Below are positions 34,703 through 43,053 of a stretch of DNA of 64,000 nt, piece by piece (the first letter of the stretch is position 1; the number at the start of each line of letters is the position of its first letter). A program made the translations under genes and the position numbers. The DNA is from Salinisphaera hydrothermalis (GTDB taxonomy: Bacteria; Pseudomonadota; Gammaproteobacteria; Nevskiales; Salinisphaeraceae): the NCBI RefSeq assembly GCF_040361195.1, contig NZ_APNE01000021.1. One strand, 5' to 3'. The notes beneath the pieces are model-generated. The model did not search any database. It was given only the letters and a program-made list of their open reading frames with translations, and was not told the origin of the DNA.

Positions 34703-35497
34703 ATGAAGATAGAACTGAACGGCAAGACGGCTCTGATCACCGGCTCCACCGGCGGCATCGGTCTGGCCATCGGCCGGGGGCTGGCCGAGGCCGGCGCCAC
34801 TGTCATTCTCAACGGGCGCCAGCAGGATCGCGTGGATGCCGCGGTCGACCAGCTCAAGCAGGATTTCCCCCAAGCCGAGGTGCGCGGTGTCGCCGCCGAT
34901 CTGGGCACGGCCGAGGGCTGCCAGTCGGTCGTCGAGCGTGAGCCGGATGTGGACATCCTGGTCAACAACGTCGGCCTGTTCGGCCCGCATGATTTCTTCG
35001 ACGTGCCGGATGACAAATGGCAGCAGTACTTCGACGTCAACGTGATGTCGGGCGTGCGCCTGTCCCGTGCCTATGCGCCGCGCATGGAAGACAAAGGCTG
35101 GGGCCGGATCGTGTTCATGTCGTCCGAATCCGGCATCAACATTCCCGCCGAGATGATCCACTACGGTTTCACCAAAAGCGCGAACCTGTCGGTCTCGCGC
35201 GGGCTGGCCAAACGGCTGTCGGGTACCGGGGTGACCGTCAACGCCGTGCTGCCCGGGCCCACGCTGTCCGAAGGCGTGGCCGACATGCTGCGTGAAGATC
35301 AGGAAAAATCCGGCAAGTCGATGGAGGAATTCGCGGCCGAATTCGTACAGACCGCGCGACCGAGCTCCATCATCCAGCGCGCGGCCACGGTCGAGGAAGT
35401 CGCCAACATGGTGGTTTATGTCTGTTCGCCGCTGTCTTCGGCGACCACCGGCGCCGCGCTGCGCGTCGATGGCGGCGTGGTCGATACGCTGACCTGA
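34703..35497 (+). CDS. SDR family oxidoreductase
   Basis: A 264-residue classical short-chain dehydrogenase. Seen: ALITGSTGGIGLAIGRGLAEAG (cofactor), DILVNNVGLFGP (NNxG), VFMSSESGINIPAEMIHYGFTKSAN (Ser and YxxxK), VNAVLPGPTLSEGV, and VDGGVVDTL. Substrate unknown. A 240-base gap precedes it and a strong terminator follows, so it is a single transcription unit. The ATG matches the family N-terminus; the region upstream has no obvious regulator site. Confidence 0.9.
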   Translation: MKIELNGKTALITGSTGGIGLAIGRGLAEAGATVILNGRQQDRVDAAVDQLKQDFPQAEVRGVAADLGTAEGCQSVVEREPDVDILVNNVGLFGPHDFFDVPDDKWQQYFDVNVMSGVRLSRAYAPRMEDKGWGRIVFMSSESGINIPAEMIHYGFTKSANLSVSRGLAKRLSGTGVTVNAVLPGPTLSEGVADMLREDQEKSGKSMEEFAAEFVQTARPSSIIQRAATVEEVANMVVYVCSPLSSATTGAALRVDGGVVDTLT

Positions 35498-35533
35498 TAC
35501 GCATTGCTCGCCGCCCAAATATCGGCCGCGATC

Positions 35534-35565
35534 AAGGCCCGAACGCCGACGTTCGGGCCTTTTTT
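35534..35565 (+). terminator. rho-independent terminator after the SDR gene
   Basis: A 12-bp perfect stem (AAGGCCCGAACG / CGTTCGGGCCTT), loop CCGA, and six T's, 37 bases after the stop. Confidence 0.93.
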
Positions 35566-35665
35566 CGTTCGAAATTTGCGCCCCGGGTCATCGCGGAACA
35601 TTGGGCTCGCCGGCGTGGCGCGATATATTGCCCACTAGACCGGGGACACGAGAATACGGCACGTC

Positions 35666-36418
35666 ATGCCCGACCATTCCGCAAGCGGCCACGATCCGAC
35701 AACCGAAACGTCGTCGCCCCAGGCGCTGTTTGACGAGGTCTGCGACCTGCTCCAACGCGGCGATCCGCGTGCCAACAACCTATTGTCGCGGCTACAGGCG
35801 TATCCGCAACATGCCCAGGGCTGGCTGCAGCTCGGGCGCGTGCTCACTCGGCTCGAGCAGTCGGGCGCGGCCATGGTGGCGTTCGATCAGGCGCTGGCCG
35901 CGCGCCAGCCGCCGCTCGCAGCCGCGCTCGAAAAAGCCGACCTCATGATCGCGTCCGGTCAGCCCGCCGATGCAGCCCGTTGGCTCGCCGAGATCCAGCA
36001 ACGCGGTAACGACGACGTCCGACTCACCCACCGGCTCGGGCGAGCGCATTACGCCGCCGGCAACCTCGAAGCCGCACATGCGGCGCTGCAGGCCGCGGTC
36101 GACCAGGCGCCGGATTTCGCCGAAGCCTGGTTTCATCTCGGTCTGGTGGAACAGGATCTCGATCGCCCGGCGGCCGCCGCCACGGCCTACGGCAAGGCGC
36201 TGTCGGCCCGGCCCGGGATGTTCGAGGCGGCGCTCAATCTCGGCATCAGCCTGCAGGATACCGGGGCCATGGAGCCGGCGATGGATGCCTACGCGCAAGC
36301 CGTTCGAATCGAACCGGGATGTTTCAATCGAGTGGCGCAAGCGCTCACGTCGGCATCGACCGGTCGCCTTTGGCTCGACCCGAACGCCCTGCGCCGGTCA
36401 CTTGCCGCTCGGACGTAA
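35666..36418 (+). CDS. tetratricopeptide-repeat protein
   Basis: A 250-residue soluble protein of tandem TPR units, clearest from about residue 45 to 225 (AQGWLQLGRVLTRLEQSGAAMVAFDQALA; VRLTHRLGRAHYAAGNLEAAHAALQAAV; AEAWFHLGLVEQDLDRPAAAATAYGKAL; FEAALNLGISLQDTGAMEPAMDAYAQAV). No signal peptide. Its 3' end overlaps the convergent unknown gene by 21 bases. TPR domains are often fused or adjacent to 2OG-Fe(II) oxygenases of the family encoded two genes on, so it may be a substrate-binding partner. That is an inference. Confidence 0.8.
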   Translation: MPDHSASGHDPTTETSSPQALFDEVCDLLQRGDPRANNLLSRLQAYPQHAQGWLQLGRVLTRLEQSGAAMVAFDQALAARQPPLAAALEKADLMIASGQPADAARWLAEIQQRGNDDVRLTHRLGRAHYAAGNLEAAHAALQAAVDQAPDFAEAWFHLGLVEQDLDRPAAAATAYGKALSARPGMFEAALNLGISLQDTGAMEPAMDAYAQAVRIEPGCFNRVAQALTSASTGRLWLDPNALRRSLAART

Positions 36419-37114
36419 ACGCGGCGCGCGGTACTGCTTGCGGTAGATGCCCTTGTCGTCCAGCAAGCGCCGTCCCAGCGCGTCGTAGGCCGCGGTTTCA
36501 TCGGCATCGAACGCCTCGAAGACGTATTCCAGCGGCTCGCGCTGTACCGGAAAGCACTGCACGACCGGCGTCCCCCGCGCCAGCACGCCCTCGAAATCGG
36601 GCTGCGTCCATATCGCCGGAAACAATATGCCGACGTCGTGATAGCGATCAGCGTCGACCAGGCCGGACAGCGCCTGGAACGGCAGGTCCTGGCGATTGGC
36701 CGTTGGCATGGCGAAAAGCGACCAGCCGTCCGGCAATTCCACCGTCCAGAAACTGTTGAACTTGACGACCACGCGATCGTCGGCATGAAACGGCGTGCCC
36801 TCGACCTGAGCGGGCACGTGAAAACTCAGTGGCGCGCGCGGGTGCATGCGAGCCGCCGGCTGCGGCAGATCCCAATCCCAGGAAAACATGCCGTTGTGCA
36901 CGCGTACATCGCAGGGCAGCGTGAACACGAAGCCGTGGGTCATGGCATCCACGAACGGCGGACACTGCTTCACCGTGCGTATATCGCCGCCGTGCGTATC
37001 GGAATACGCGGTGCTGGGCATGCGTCGCAACCAGTCGGGCAAAGCGGACCTTGCCGGCAATGGTTTCGGCAGGTGCCCCTCGAGGTTGGGATCGCAACGA
37101 AAGATGACGCGCAT
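36398..37114 (-). CDS. conserved hypothetical protein coupled to a 2OG-Fe(II) oxygenase
   Basis: 238 residues, soluble, rich in Trp, Phe and Pro (LPDWLRRMPS; VKQCPPFVDAMTHGFVFTLPCDVRV; FNSFWTVELPDGWSLF; FPAIWTQPDFEGVL). I recognise no catalytic motif. It reminds me of DUF6065-type and cyanophage-encoded proteins of similar pattern, but I am not sure of that link. Its ATG overlaps the TGA of the upstream oxygenase by one base, so the two are translationally coupled and likely act together. Confidence 0.75.
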   Translation of the reverse strand: MRVIFRCDPNLEGHLPKPLPARSALPDWLRRMPSTAYSDTHGGDIRTVKQCPPFVDAMTHGFVFTLPCDVRVHNGMFSWDWDLPQPAARMHPRAPLSFHVPAQVEGTPFHADDRVVVKFNSFWTVELPDGWSLFAMPTANRQDLPFQALSGLVDADRYHDVGILFPAIWTQPDFEGVLARGTPVVQCFPVQREPLEYVFEAFDADETAAYDALGRRLLDDKGIYRKQYRAPRLRPSGK

Positions 37115-37767
37115 CAGGGTGTCCGGTTATCGCCCAGACTCAGATTGAATGCAATCGATATGCGCTGCGTCGACCCAAGATAAGGCCGTACCTGATGGTG
37201 CAGCCAGCCGGGAAACAACATGAGCAGCCCCGCTCGCGGCGTGAACTGTACGTTCGTACCGCCCGTGTTGTGGCCGCCGTCCCGAAACACCAGTGAGGGC
37301 GCGTACATCGCGACTCCCGGACCGCGCGGGTCCATGATTTCGAACTCGCCGCCGAGCGATGCATCGCTGGCCCGGCCCCCATCGTCGACGTAGTACGTGC
37401 CCGACCAGTATACGCCGGGATGATAATGGAATTCGTTGGCGTGGCCGTATTCGTTGATATTCGCCCACGCCCGGGCTGACCAATCGATTCGAACAGACTG
37501 GCCGGAGCGATCCATGGTGAGGCGATTGGCCATCTGGCGTGCGGCCGCCAGTACCTCCTCCATCCGCGGCCCGGCCCATTCACTCACCGGGCGACCGGAA
37601 TGCCAGCCGCCGAGATTGGACGCCGAGATCGATCCCTCGCGCGCGCGCTCGGCGAGGATCCGCTCCTTGAGCTCGGCATTGCGTGCCTCGCTGTCGTCGA
37701 GAAGCGTTGCCGCCACCGGCGTGGCGAAGAAATGCCCCACCTGCATATCAAGCTCGGAATCGCTCAT
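37114..37767 (-). CDS. putative 2OG-Fe(II) oxygenase (TIGR02466 / 2OG-FeII_Oxy_5 type)
   Basis: A 217-residue protein with a jelly-roll dioxygenase pattern. The metal/first strand segment is NINEYGHANEFHYHPGVYWSGTYYV (His114/His116). The distal part LLMLFPGWLHHQVRPYLGSTQRISIAFNL carries His190/191 and Arg202 for the co-substrate. This matches the family related to prolyl hydroxylases. The substrate is unknown; a peptide or protein hydroxylation role is an inference. It is first of a coupled pair with the unknown gene; the TPR gene faces it. Confidence 0.85.
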   Translation of the reverse strand: MSDSELDMQVGHFFATPVAATLLDDSEARNAELKERILAERAREGSISASNLGGWHSGRPVSEWAGPRMEEVLAAARQMANRLTMDRSGQSVRIDWSARAWANINEYGHANEFHYHPGVYWSGTYYVDDGGRASDASLGGEFEIMDPRGPGVAMYAPSLVFRDGGHNTGGTNVQFTPRAGLLMLFPGWLHHQVRPYLGSTQRISIAFNLSLGDNRTP

Positions 37768-37851
37768 GGACTTTGTCCCTCGTATCGAAACGCGCTGTCA
37801 AAGAATGGCCCGCCGCATGCGTCGATGAAACCCCGAAAGATCGCAGACCGC

Positions 37852-37886
37852 AAAAAGACGCGGCCCGACGTACTACGCCGGGCCGC
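37852..37886 (-). terminator. terminator at the end of the glp transporter operon
   Basis: An 8-bp perfect outer stem (37860-37867 GCGGCCCG with 37879-37886 CGGGCCGC). On the minus strand it is followed by five T's within a few bases (the A-run at 37852-37856). It lies about 38 bases after the glpV stop. Confidence 0.75.
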
Positions 37887-37923
37887 TTGCCATCACGAAG
37901 GATCGTTGATGACGCCTAGCCCA

Positions 37924-39849
37924 TCAACTGTCGCCCTTGGACGCTTTCTTGCCGATCGACGAGGGGTCGTTGAAGGCCTTCAACAACTCGTCGTAGGGCA
38001 GCGTTTCGCCGGGCGGGTTCTCGTTGGCCAGTTTCGGCTTCGGCGAACCCGGCTGTTTGAACCAGTATTCCTTGCTCTTCTTCGGATTGAGCTTCGGCGG
38101 GGCCACTTTTTCCAGACCCGCGATCTGGATGCGATGCATGACCTCGTCGAGTTCCTCGGCTACTTTGTCCATGCCCTCCTGTGGCGTCAGCGCACCGCTG
38201 TTGATCTGCGCGATGTTCTTCCACCAGGCCGAGGTCATCTTGCCGTAGGCCGGGACGTTCGTACCGGTAGGCGTCCAGTACTTATGCGCCGGGCTGCGGA
38301 AGAATTCGACCAGACCGCCGAGGTACGGCGCGGCCTCGCCCATTTCCTTGGAGTTGATATCCGAGGTGCGGAACGGCGTGAGCGCCGCCCAGCTCTTGCG
38401 CAGGGACACCGACTTACAGATACAGAACTGGGCATACAGCCAGCTTGCCGCCCGTTTTTTCGCCGGGGTGGTCTTGGGCAGGATCCAGGAACCGCAATCC
38501 TGATAGCCGAGCTTCATGCCGGCTTCCCAGTACGGTCCGTGCGGCGACGGCGCCATACGCCATTTGGGCGTACCGTCCTCGTTCACCACCGGTAGACCGG
38601 GCTTGGTCATGCTCGACGCAAACGCGGTGTACCAGAAGATCTGCTGCGCAATATGGCCCTGCGCCGGCACCGGACCGGCTTCCGAGAAGGTCATGCCCGC
38701 GGCTTCCGGCGGTGCATACTTCTGCAGCCATTCCTTGTACTTGGTGATGGCATACACCGCCGCCGGGCTGTTCGTGGCCCCACCGCGTTCGACGCTGGCG
38801 CCGACCGGGTTCTGCTGCTCGTTGACACGGATACCCCAGTCGTCCACCGGATGGCCGAACGGCAGGCCCTTGTCGCTCATGCCGGCCATCGACAGCCAGG
38901 AGTCGTGGATACGCCAGCCGAGAGACGGATCCTTCTTGCCATAGTCCATATGGCCGTAGATCCGCTTGCCGTCGAGATGCTTCACGTCGTTGGTGAAGAA
39001 TTCGGCGATGTCCTCGTAGGCCGACCAGTTGACCGGCACATCGAGCTCGTAGCCGTACTTGTCCTTGAACCGTTTTTTCAGGTCGGGGCGGTCGAACCAG
39101 TCCTTGCGGTACCAGTACAGATTCGCGAACTGACCGTCCGGAATCATGTACATCTTGTTATTGAGCGGCCAGGTCACGAAGCTCTTGCCGATGAAGTCGT
39201 CTACGTCCAGCGTCGACAGCGTGATGTCCTTGCCCGCGCCGGTGATGTAGTCCGTAATCGGAACCACGTCGTCCATACGCGGATGCGTACCGATGAAGTC
39301 CGAGTCGTTGATGAACAGGTCATAGACGTCGGTGCCGGTGGCCATCTGCGTCTCGAGCTTCGAGACGGTATCGCCTTCCTGCATCGTGTCGTGATTGACC
39401 TTGATCCCGGTGATCTGCTCGAAGGCCTTCGACAGGATATTGGCCTCGAACTGGTGAGTCGCGGTGACTTCCGAGACGACGTTGACTTCCATCCCGCGGT
39501 AAGGCGCTGCCGCCTCGTGCAGGAATTTCATCTCCGCCATCTGCTGATCCTTCGTCAGCGTAGAGGGCTGGAGGAAGTCGGTCACCCAGTTCTCGGCCGC
39601 TTCCATGCCTTTCTTGCCGCGACCGTAGTCCTTGTAATTGGGGACTTCACCCAGCGGCGGCAAGTTTTTGATACCGCCCGAGGTCGACGCCGTCGCCGCC
39701 TTGGCCGATGTACCAATGAACGGTACGGCGGCCACGCCGGCGGCCGCGGCTGCGCCCGTGCGCAGGAAATTGCGACGGTTGGCGTTGAATCCCCGCGGAG
39801 CTTTCTCCCCCGCCCGACCCTGCGGGTCGTCCTCATGCTTTTTAGTCAT
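37924..39849 (-). CDS. glpV: glycerol ABC transporter substrate-binding protein
   Basis: A periplasmic glycerol-binding protein of the GlpSTPQV importer. 641 residues with a Tat-type signal (RRNFLRTGAAAAAGVAAVPFIG), followed by a large extracellular solute-binding family 1 fold (FEANILSKAFEQITGIKVNHDTMQEGDTVSKLETQMATGTDVYD). The long size (over 570 residues) is typical of GlpV. The ATG at 39849 follows GGAAGGAGAT; the upstream frame is unlikely. Last gene of the operon. Confidence 0.92.
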   Translation of the reverse strand: MTKKHEDDPQGRAGEKAPRGFNANRRNFLRTGAAAAAGVAAVPFIGTSAKAATASTSGGIKNLPPLGEVPNYKDYGRGKKGMEAAENWVTDFLQPSTLTKDQQMAEMKFLHEAAAPYRGMEVNVVSEVTATHQFEANILSKAFEQITGIKVNHDTMQEGDTVSKLETQMATGTDVYDLFINDSDFIGTHPRMDDVVPITDYITGAGKDITLSTLDVDDFIGKSFVTWPLNNKMYMIPDGQFANLYWYRKDWFDRPDLKKRFKDKYGYELDVPVNWSAYEDIAEFFTNDVKHLDGKRIYGHMDYGKKDPSLGWRIHDSWLSMAGMSDKGLPFGHPVDDWGIRVNEQQNPVGASVERGGATNSPAAVYAITKYKEWLQKYAPPEAAGMTFSEAGPVPAQGHIAQQIFWYTAFASSMTKPGLPVVNEDGTPKWRMAPSPHGPYWEAGMKLGYQDCGSWILPKTTPAKKRAASWLYAQFCICKSVSLRKSWAALTPFRTSDINSKEMGEAAPYLGGLVEFFRSPAHKYWTPTGTNVPAYGKMTSAWWKNIAQINSGALTPQEGMDKVAEELDEVMHRIQIAGLEKVAPPKLNPKKSKEYWFKQPGSPKPKLANENPPGETLPYDELLKAFNDPSSIGKKASKGDS

Positions 39850-39971
39850 TTCGATCTCCTTCCGATCGCAGTATGAGCCGGCCCGAGTAAAACGAACCGG
39901 TGGTAGGGCCGCGCGCATCGCCTGCGAACCGTCGCGATACGATCAGCCTGAACTCTTGTGCTAGTGCCGTG

Positions 39972-40247
39972 TTAACCGAACAGAATGAGTCCGACGATCC
40001 ACAGCACGACCAGCACCAGCAAAATCCAGCTCGTCAGCGGCACGAGTGCCACCCAAAGCGCCGTCAGATAAGCCGAACTGAGCAAGCCGATGAACAGTCG
40101 ATCCCCTCGCGTGGTACGCATCGGAATGATCCAACCGCGACGCTCGCGCGTGGGCTGAATGAATTGCCAGATCGTCATCACGATCAATATGGCCACGATG
40201 CCGATGAAAAACGCGGCGGTGGGTAAGGTCCAAAGCATCCATTGCAT
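39972..40247 (-). CDS. DUF2160 small membrane protein of the glycerol ABC operon
   Basis: 91 residues with two or three hydrophobic helices (LPTAAFFIGIVAILIVMTIW; LLSSAYLTALWVALVPL; SWILLVLVVLWIVGLILF) separated by a basic loop (QPTRERRGWIIPMRTTRGDR). DUF2160 genes are found regularly between glpQ and glpV in operons of this kind; the role is unknown and might be assembly or regulation of the importer. AGGAG sits upstream of the ATG. It lies 15 bases after glpQ. Confidence 0.9.
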   Translation of the reverse strand: MQWMLWTLPTAAFFIGIVAILIVMTIWQFIQPTRERRGWIIPMRTTRGDRLFIGLLSSAYLTALWVALVPLTSWILLVLVVLWIVGLILFG

Positions 40248-40262
40248 GTCGTGAACTCCTGA

Positions 40263-41060
40263 CTAGACCCGACCCAGGGCGAAACCGGAGGCGATCCGAT
40301 GACGCACGAACCAGATCACCAGAACACCCGGGATGAGCGTGAGCGTGCCGGCGGCTGCGAGAATGCCCCAGTCGGTACCCGAGGCGGTGAAGGCACTGCT
40401 CATCATGGTGGCGAACGGCATGGCGTTGCTCGAAGTCAGCGTGTTGGCGAGCAACAGCTCGATCCAGCTGAACATGAAGCAGAAGAACGCGGCGACACCG
40501 ATACCCGAGCCGATCAGCGGCAGAAATATCTTGATGAAGAACCGGGGCAGCGAATAGCCGTCCAGATAAGCCGTTTCATCGATCTCCCGCGGCACGCCGG
40601 ACATAAACCCTTCCAGGATCCACACCGCCAGCGGCAGGTTGAACAGGGTATGGGCCAGCGCTACCGCATAGACCGTATCGAACAGATGAATGCTGTGATA
40701 CAGCTGGAAATACGGGATCAGGAATACCGCCGGCGGCGCCATCAGGTTGGTCAGGAACCAGAAGAACAGATGCTTGTCGGCGAGAAAGTCGTAGCGCGAG
40801 AACGCATAGGCTGCCGGGATAGCCAATGGCAACGTAATCGCCACGTTGAGCGCCACATAAGACAGCGAATGCAGGAACGACCCGGTCCATTTACCGCTGT
40901 TGAAGATGTCGTGGTAGTGGACGAGCGTCCAGTCCTTGGGAAAGAACGTCAGCTGACTGGTGATCTCGGTGTTGGACTTGAACGACATCATGACCAGCCA
41001 ATAGATCGGGATCAGCAGGAACAGGATGAACAGCGTCAGACAGATACGACGGATCGTCAT
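40263..41060 (-). CDS. glpQ: glycerol ABC transporter permease
   Basis: One of two inner-membrane permeases of the importer. 265 residues with six hydrophobic helices and a cytoplasmic EAA loop (EIDETAYLDGYSLPRFFIKIFLP) that contacts the ATPases. It belongs to the MalG-like carbohydrate permease group. One base separates it from glpP, implying coupled translation. Confidence 0.93.
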   Translation of the reverse strand: MTIRRICLTLFILFLLIPIYWLVMMSFKSNTEITSQLTFFPKDWTLVHYHDIFNSGKWTGSFLHSLSYVALNVAITLPLAIPAAYAFSRYDFLADKHLFFWFLTNLMAPPAVFLIPYFQLYHSIHLFDTVYAVALAHTLFNLPLAVWILEGFMSGVPREIDETAYLDGYSLPRFFIKIFLPLIGSGIGVAAFFCFMFSWIELLLANTLTSSNAMPFATMMSSAFTASGTDWGILAAAGTLTLIPGVLVIWFVRHRIASGFALGRV

Positions 41061-41061
41061 C

Positions 41062-41946
41062 TTATTGGTCCCCCTCGCTCGTGCCCACGCGGGTCAGCAC
41101 GATATAGAACACATAGCTGATCAACAGAATGATCAGGAAGTAGAGCAGCCCGTAGGCCGCCGCCTTGCCATAAGCGAACTGACCGATGGCCGTATTGGTG
41201 AGCATCTCGGTCATGAAGGTCGTACTGCTGCCCGGGCCACCGCCAGTCACGGTCAGCGGCTCGGCATAGACCTTGAAGCTGTAGACGAAGCGCAGAAGGA
41301 TGGCGATCGTCAGCACGCCGCGTAGTTTGGGCAGCTCGATGAACCGGAACACCGCCCAGCGCGAGGCGCCGTCGATACGCGCGGCCTGGTAGAACGCGCC
41401 GGGAATCGCACACAGCCCTGCATAGCACAGCAGCGCGATCAGCGAGGTCCAGTGCCACACGCTCATCAACACCACCGTGAACCAGGCCGAAACGCTGCCG
41501 GTCGCGTAGTTGTAGTTGATGTGCAGGACGTTATTGACGAACGCCCCGAACAAACCAATGTCGCCGCGCGCAAAGATCTGCCAGATCAGACCGACCACGT
41601 TCCAGGGCACCAGCAAGGGCAATGCAAGCACGACCATGATCGGCCCGACCGCTCGTCCGCTGCGCGGCATCGTGAGCGCTACGCCGATACCCAGCGGCAC
41701 CTCGATCGCAAGAACGATCGCGGTGAACAGGACCTGACGGCCGAGCGCGCCACGGAACTCTTCGTTGGTCAGCGCATCATGGAAAGTCGACCAGCCGACG
41801 AACGAGTGCGTGTTCATGTTGAACACGATCTGCAGGCTGTAGTTGACGACCGCGATGAACGGGATCAACGACGAAAAAGCGACAAGAAGCGTTGCTGGCA
41901 GTACCAGAAACCACGCCCGGTTGTCGGCGAAACGGTTGTTATTCAT
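41062..41946 (-). CDS. glpP: glycerol ABC transporter permease
   Basis: The second permease, MalF-like, 294 residues with six helices and the EAA loop GAFYQAARIDGASRWAVFRFIELPKL. The start at 41946 overlaps the stop of the upstream ATPase gene glpT by four bases (ATGA). A longer frame would extend into glpT. The helix preceding the loop (SLIALLCYAGLCAIPG) is typical. Confidence 0.93.
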   Translation of the reverse strand: MNNNRFADNRAWFLVLPATLLVAFSSLIPFIAVVNYSLQIVFNMNTHSFVGWSTFHDALTNEEFRGALGRQVLFTAIVLAIEVPLGIGVALTMPRSGRAVGPIMVVLALPLLVPWNVVGLIWQIFARGDIGLFGAFVNNVLHINYNYATGSVSAWFTVVLMSVWHWTSLIALLCYAGLCAIPGAFYQAARIDGASRWAVFRFIELPKLRGVLTIAILLRFVYSFKVYAEPLTVTGGGPGSSTTFMTEMLTNTAIGQFAYGKAAAYGLLYFLIILLISYVFYIVLTRVGTSEGDQ

Positions 41947-43049
41947 GCCGCCACCTCGACTTCGTGACCGATGAGACGCTCGTTGTGATACAGGCAGAGC
42001 CATTCGGACGGGAATTGCACGTGCAACATGTCGTCCTGGATATGGGCGTGGGCATCGGGAAGCTTGATCTTGAGCTCGTTACCGTCCAGATCGGCGGTCA
42101 CGAGATGAAATTCGCCCATGTCCGCGACCGCGGTCACGCGCGCCGCAAAGCCCTCGCCCGGCCGCGCCGCTTCGACGAATTCGGGCCGGATACCCAGCTT
42201 GAAATCACCGCCGCCTGCCTGCGCGGCAGCGTTGGCCTGCGACGCGCTCAGCGACACACGACGCTCGCCGATCACGGCCGAATCGCCGTCGATTCGGCAT
42301 TCGATGAAGTTCATACCCGGGCTGCCGATGAAAAACCCGACGAAGGTATGCTCGGGGCGCTCGAACAACTCCTGCGGCGTGCCCACCTGCACGATTTCGC
42401 CGTCAGACATCACCACGACCTTGTCGGCAAACGTGAGCGCCTCGATCTGATCGTGGGTGACATAGATCATCGTATGGCTGAACTGCTTGTGCACTTCCTT
42501 GAGCTGGCGCCGCAAACGCCACTTCAGCTGCGGGTCGATCACCGTCAGCGGCTCATCGAAGAGAATGGCCGAGGTGTCGTCGCGCACCAGTCCGCGCCCC
42601 ATGGAAATCTTCTGCTTGAGTTCGGCACCCAGCCCGCTCGCGCGGCGCTTGAGCACGCTGCCCAGATCGAGCATCTCGGCGACTTCCCGCACACGCCGGT
42701 CGATGTGGCTGCGCTGGACCTTGCGGTTGCGCAACGGAAACGCCAGGTTGTCGTACACGCTCATCGAGTCGTACAACACCGGAAACTGGAATACCTGCGC
42801 GATGTTGCGACGCTCCGGCGATAGATCGGTGACATCGCGATCGCCGAAGAACACCCGCCCTTCGGACGGCTTGAGCAGCCCGGAACAGATGTTCAACAAC
42901 GTACTCTTGCCGCAGCCGGACGGGCCGAGTAGCGCATACGCCCCACCGTCGTCCCAGCTGAAGTTCATCGGTTGCAGCGCATAATCTGCCGGCTTTTCGG
43001 CGTGGCCGGAATAGCTGTGCGCTACGCCATCGAAACGAATCAAGGCCAT
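41943..43049 (-). CDS. glpT: glycerol ABC transporter ATP-binding protein
   Basis: 368 residues. Walker A is LLGPSGCGKSTLL, Walker B AILFDEPL, H-loop YVTHDQIEAL. The ABC signature, normally LSGGQ, reads GLGAELKQKISMGRGLV, a degenerate form I recall from GlpT homologues of this importer. It pairs with GlpS, which has a normal LSGGQ but altered other motifs. The ATG at 43049 lies five bases downstream of the glpS stop; a frame further upstream lies inside glpS. Confidence 0.93.
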   Translation of the reverse strand: MALIRFDGVAHSYSGHAEKPADYALQPMNFSWDDGGAYALLGPSGCGKSTLLNICSGLLKPSEGRVFFGDRDVTDLSPERRNIAQVFQFPVLYDSMSVYDNLAFPLRNRKVQRSHIDRRVREVAEMLDLGSVLKRRASGLGAELKQKISMGRGLVRDDTSAILFDEPLTVIDPQLKWRLRRQLKEVHKQFSHTMIYVTHDQIEALTFADKVVVMSDGEIVQVGTPQELFERPEHTFVGFFIGSPGMNFIECRIDGDSAVIGERRVSLSASQANAAAQAGGGDFKLGIRPEFVEAARPGEGFAARVTAVADMGEFHLVTADLDGNELKIKLPDAHAHIQDDMLHVQFPSEWLCLYHNERLIGHEVEVAA

Positions 43050-43053
43050 GGTG

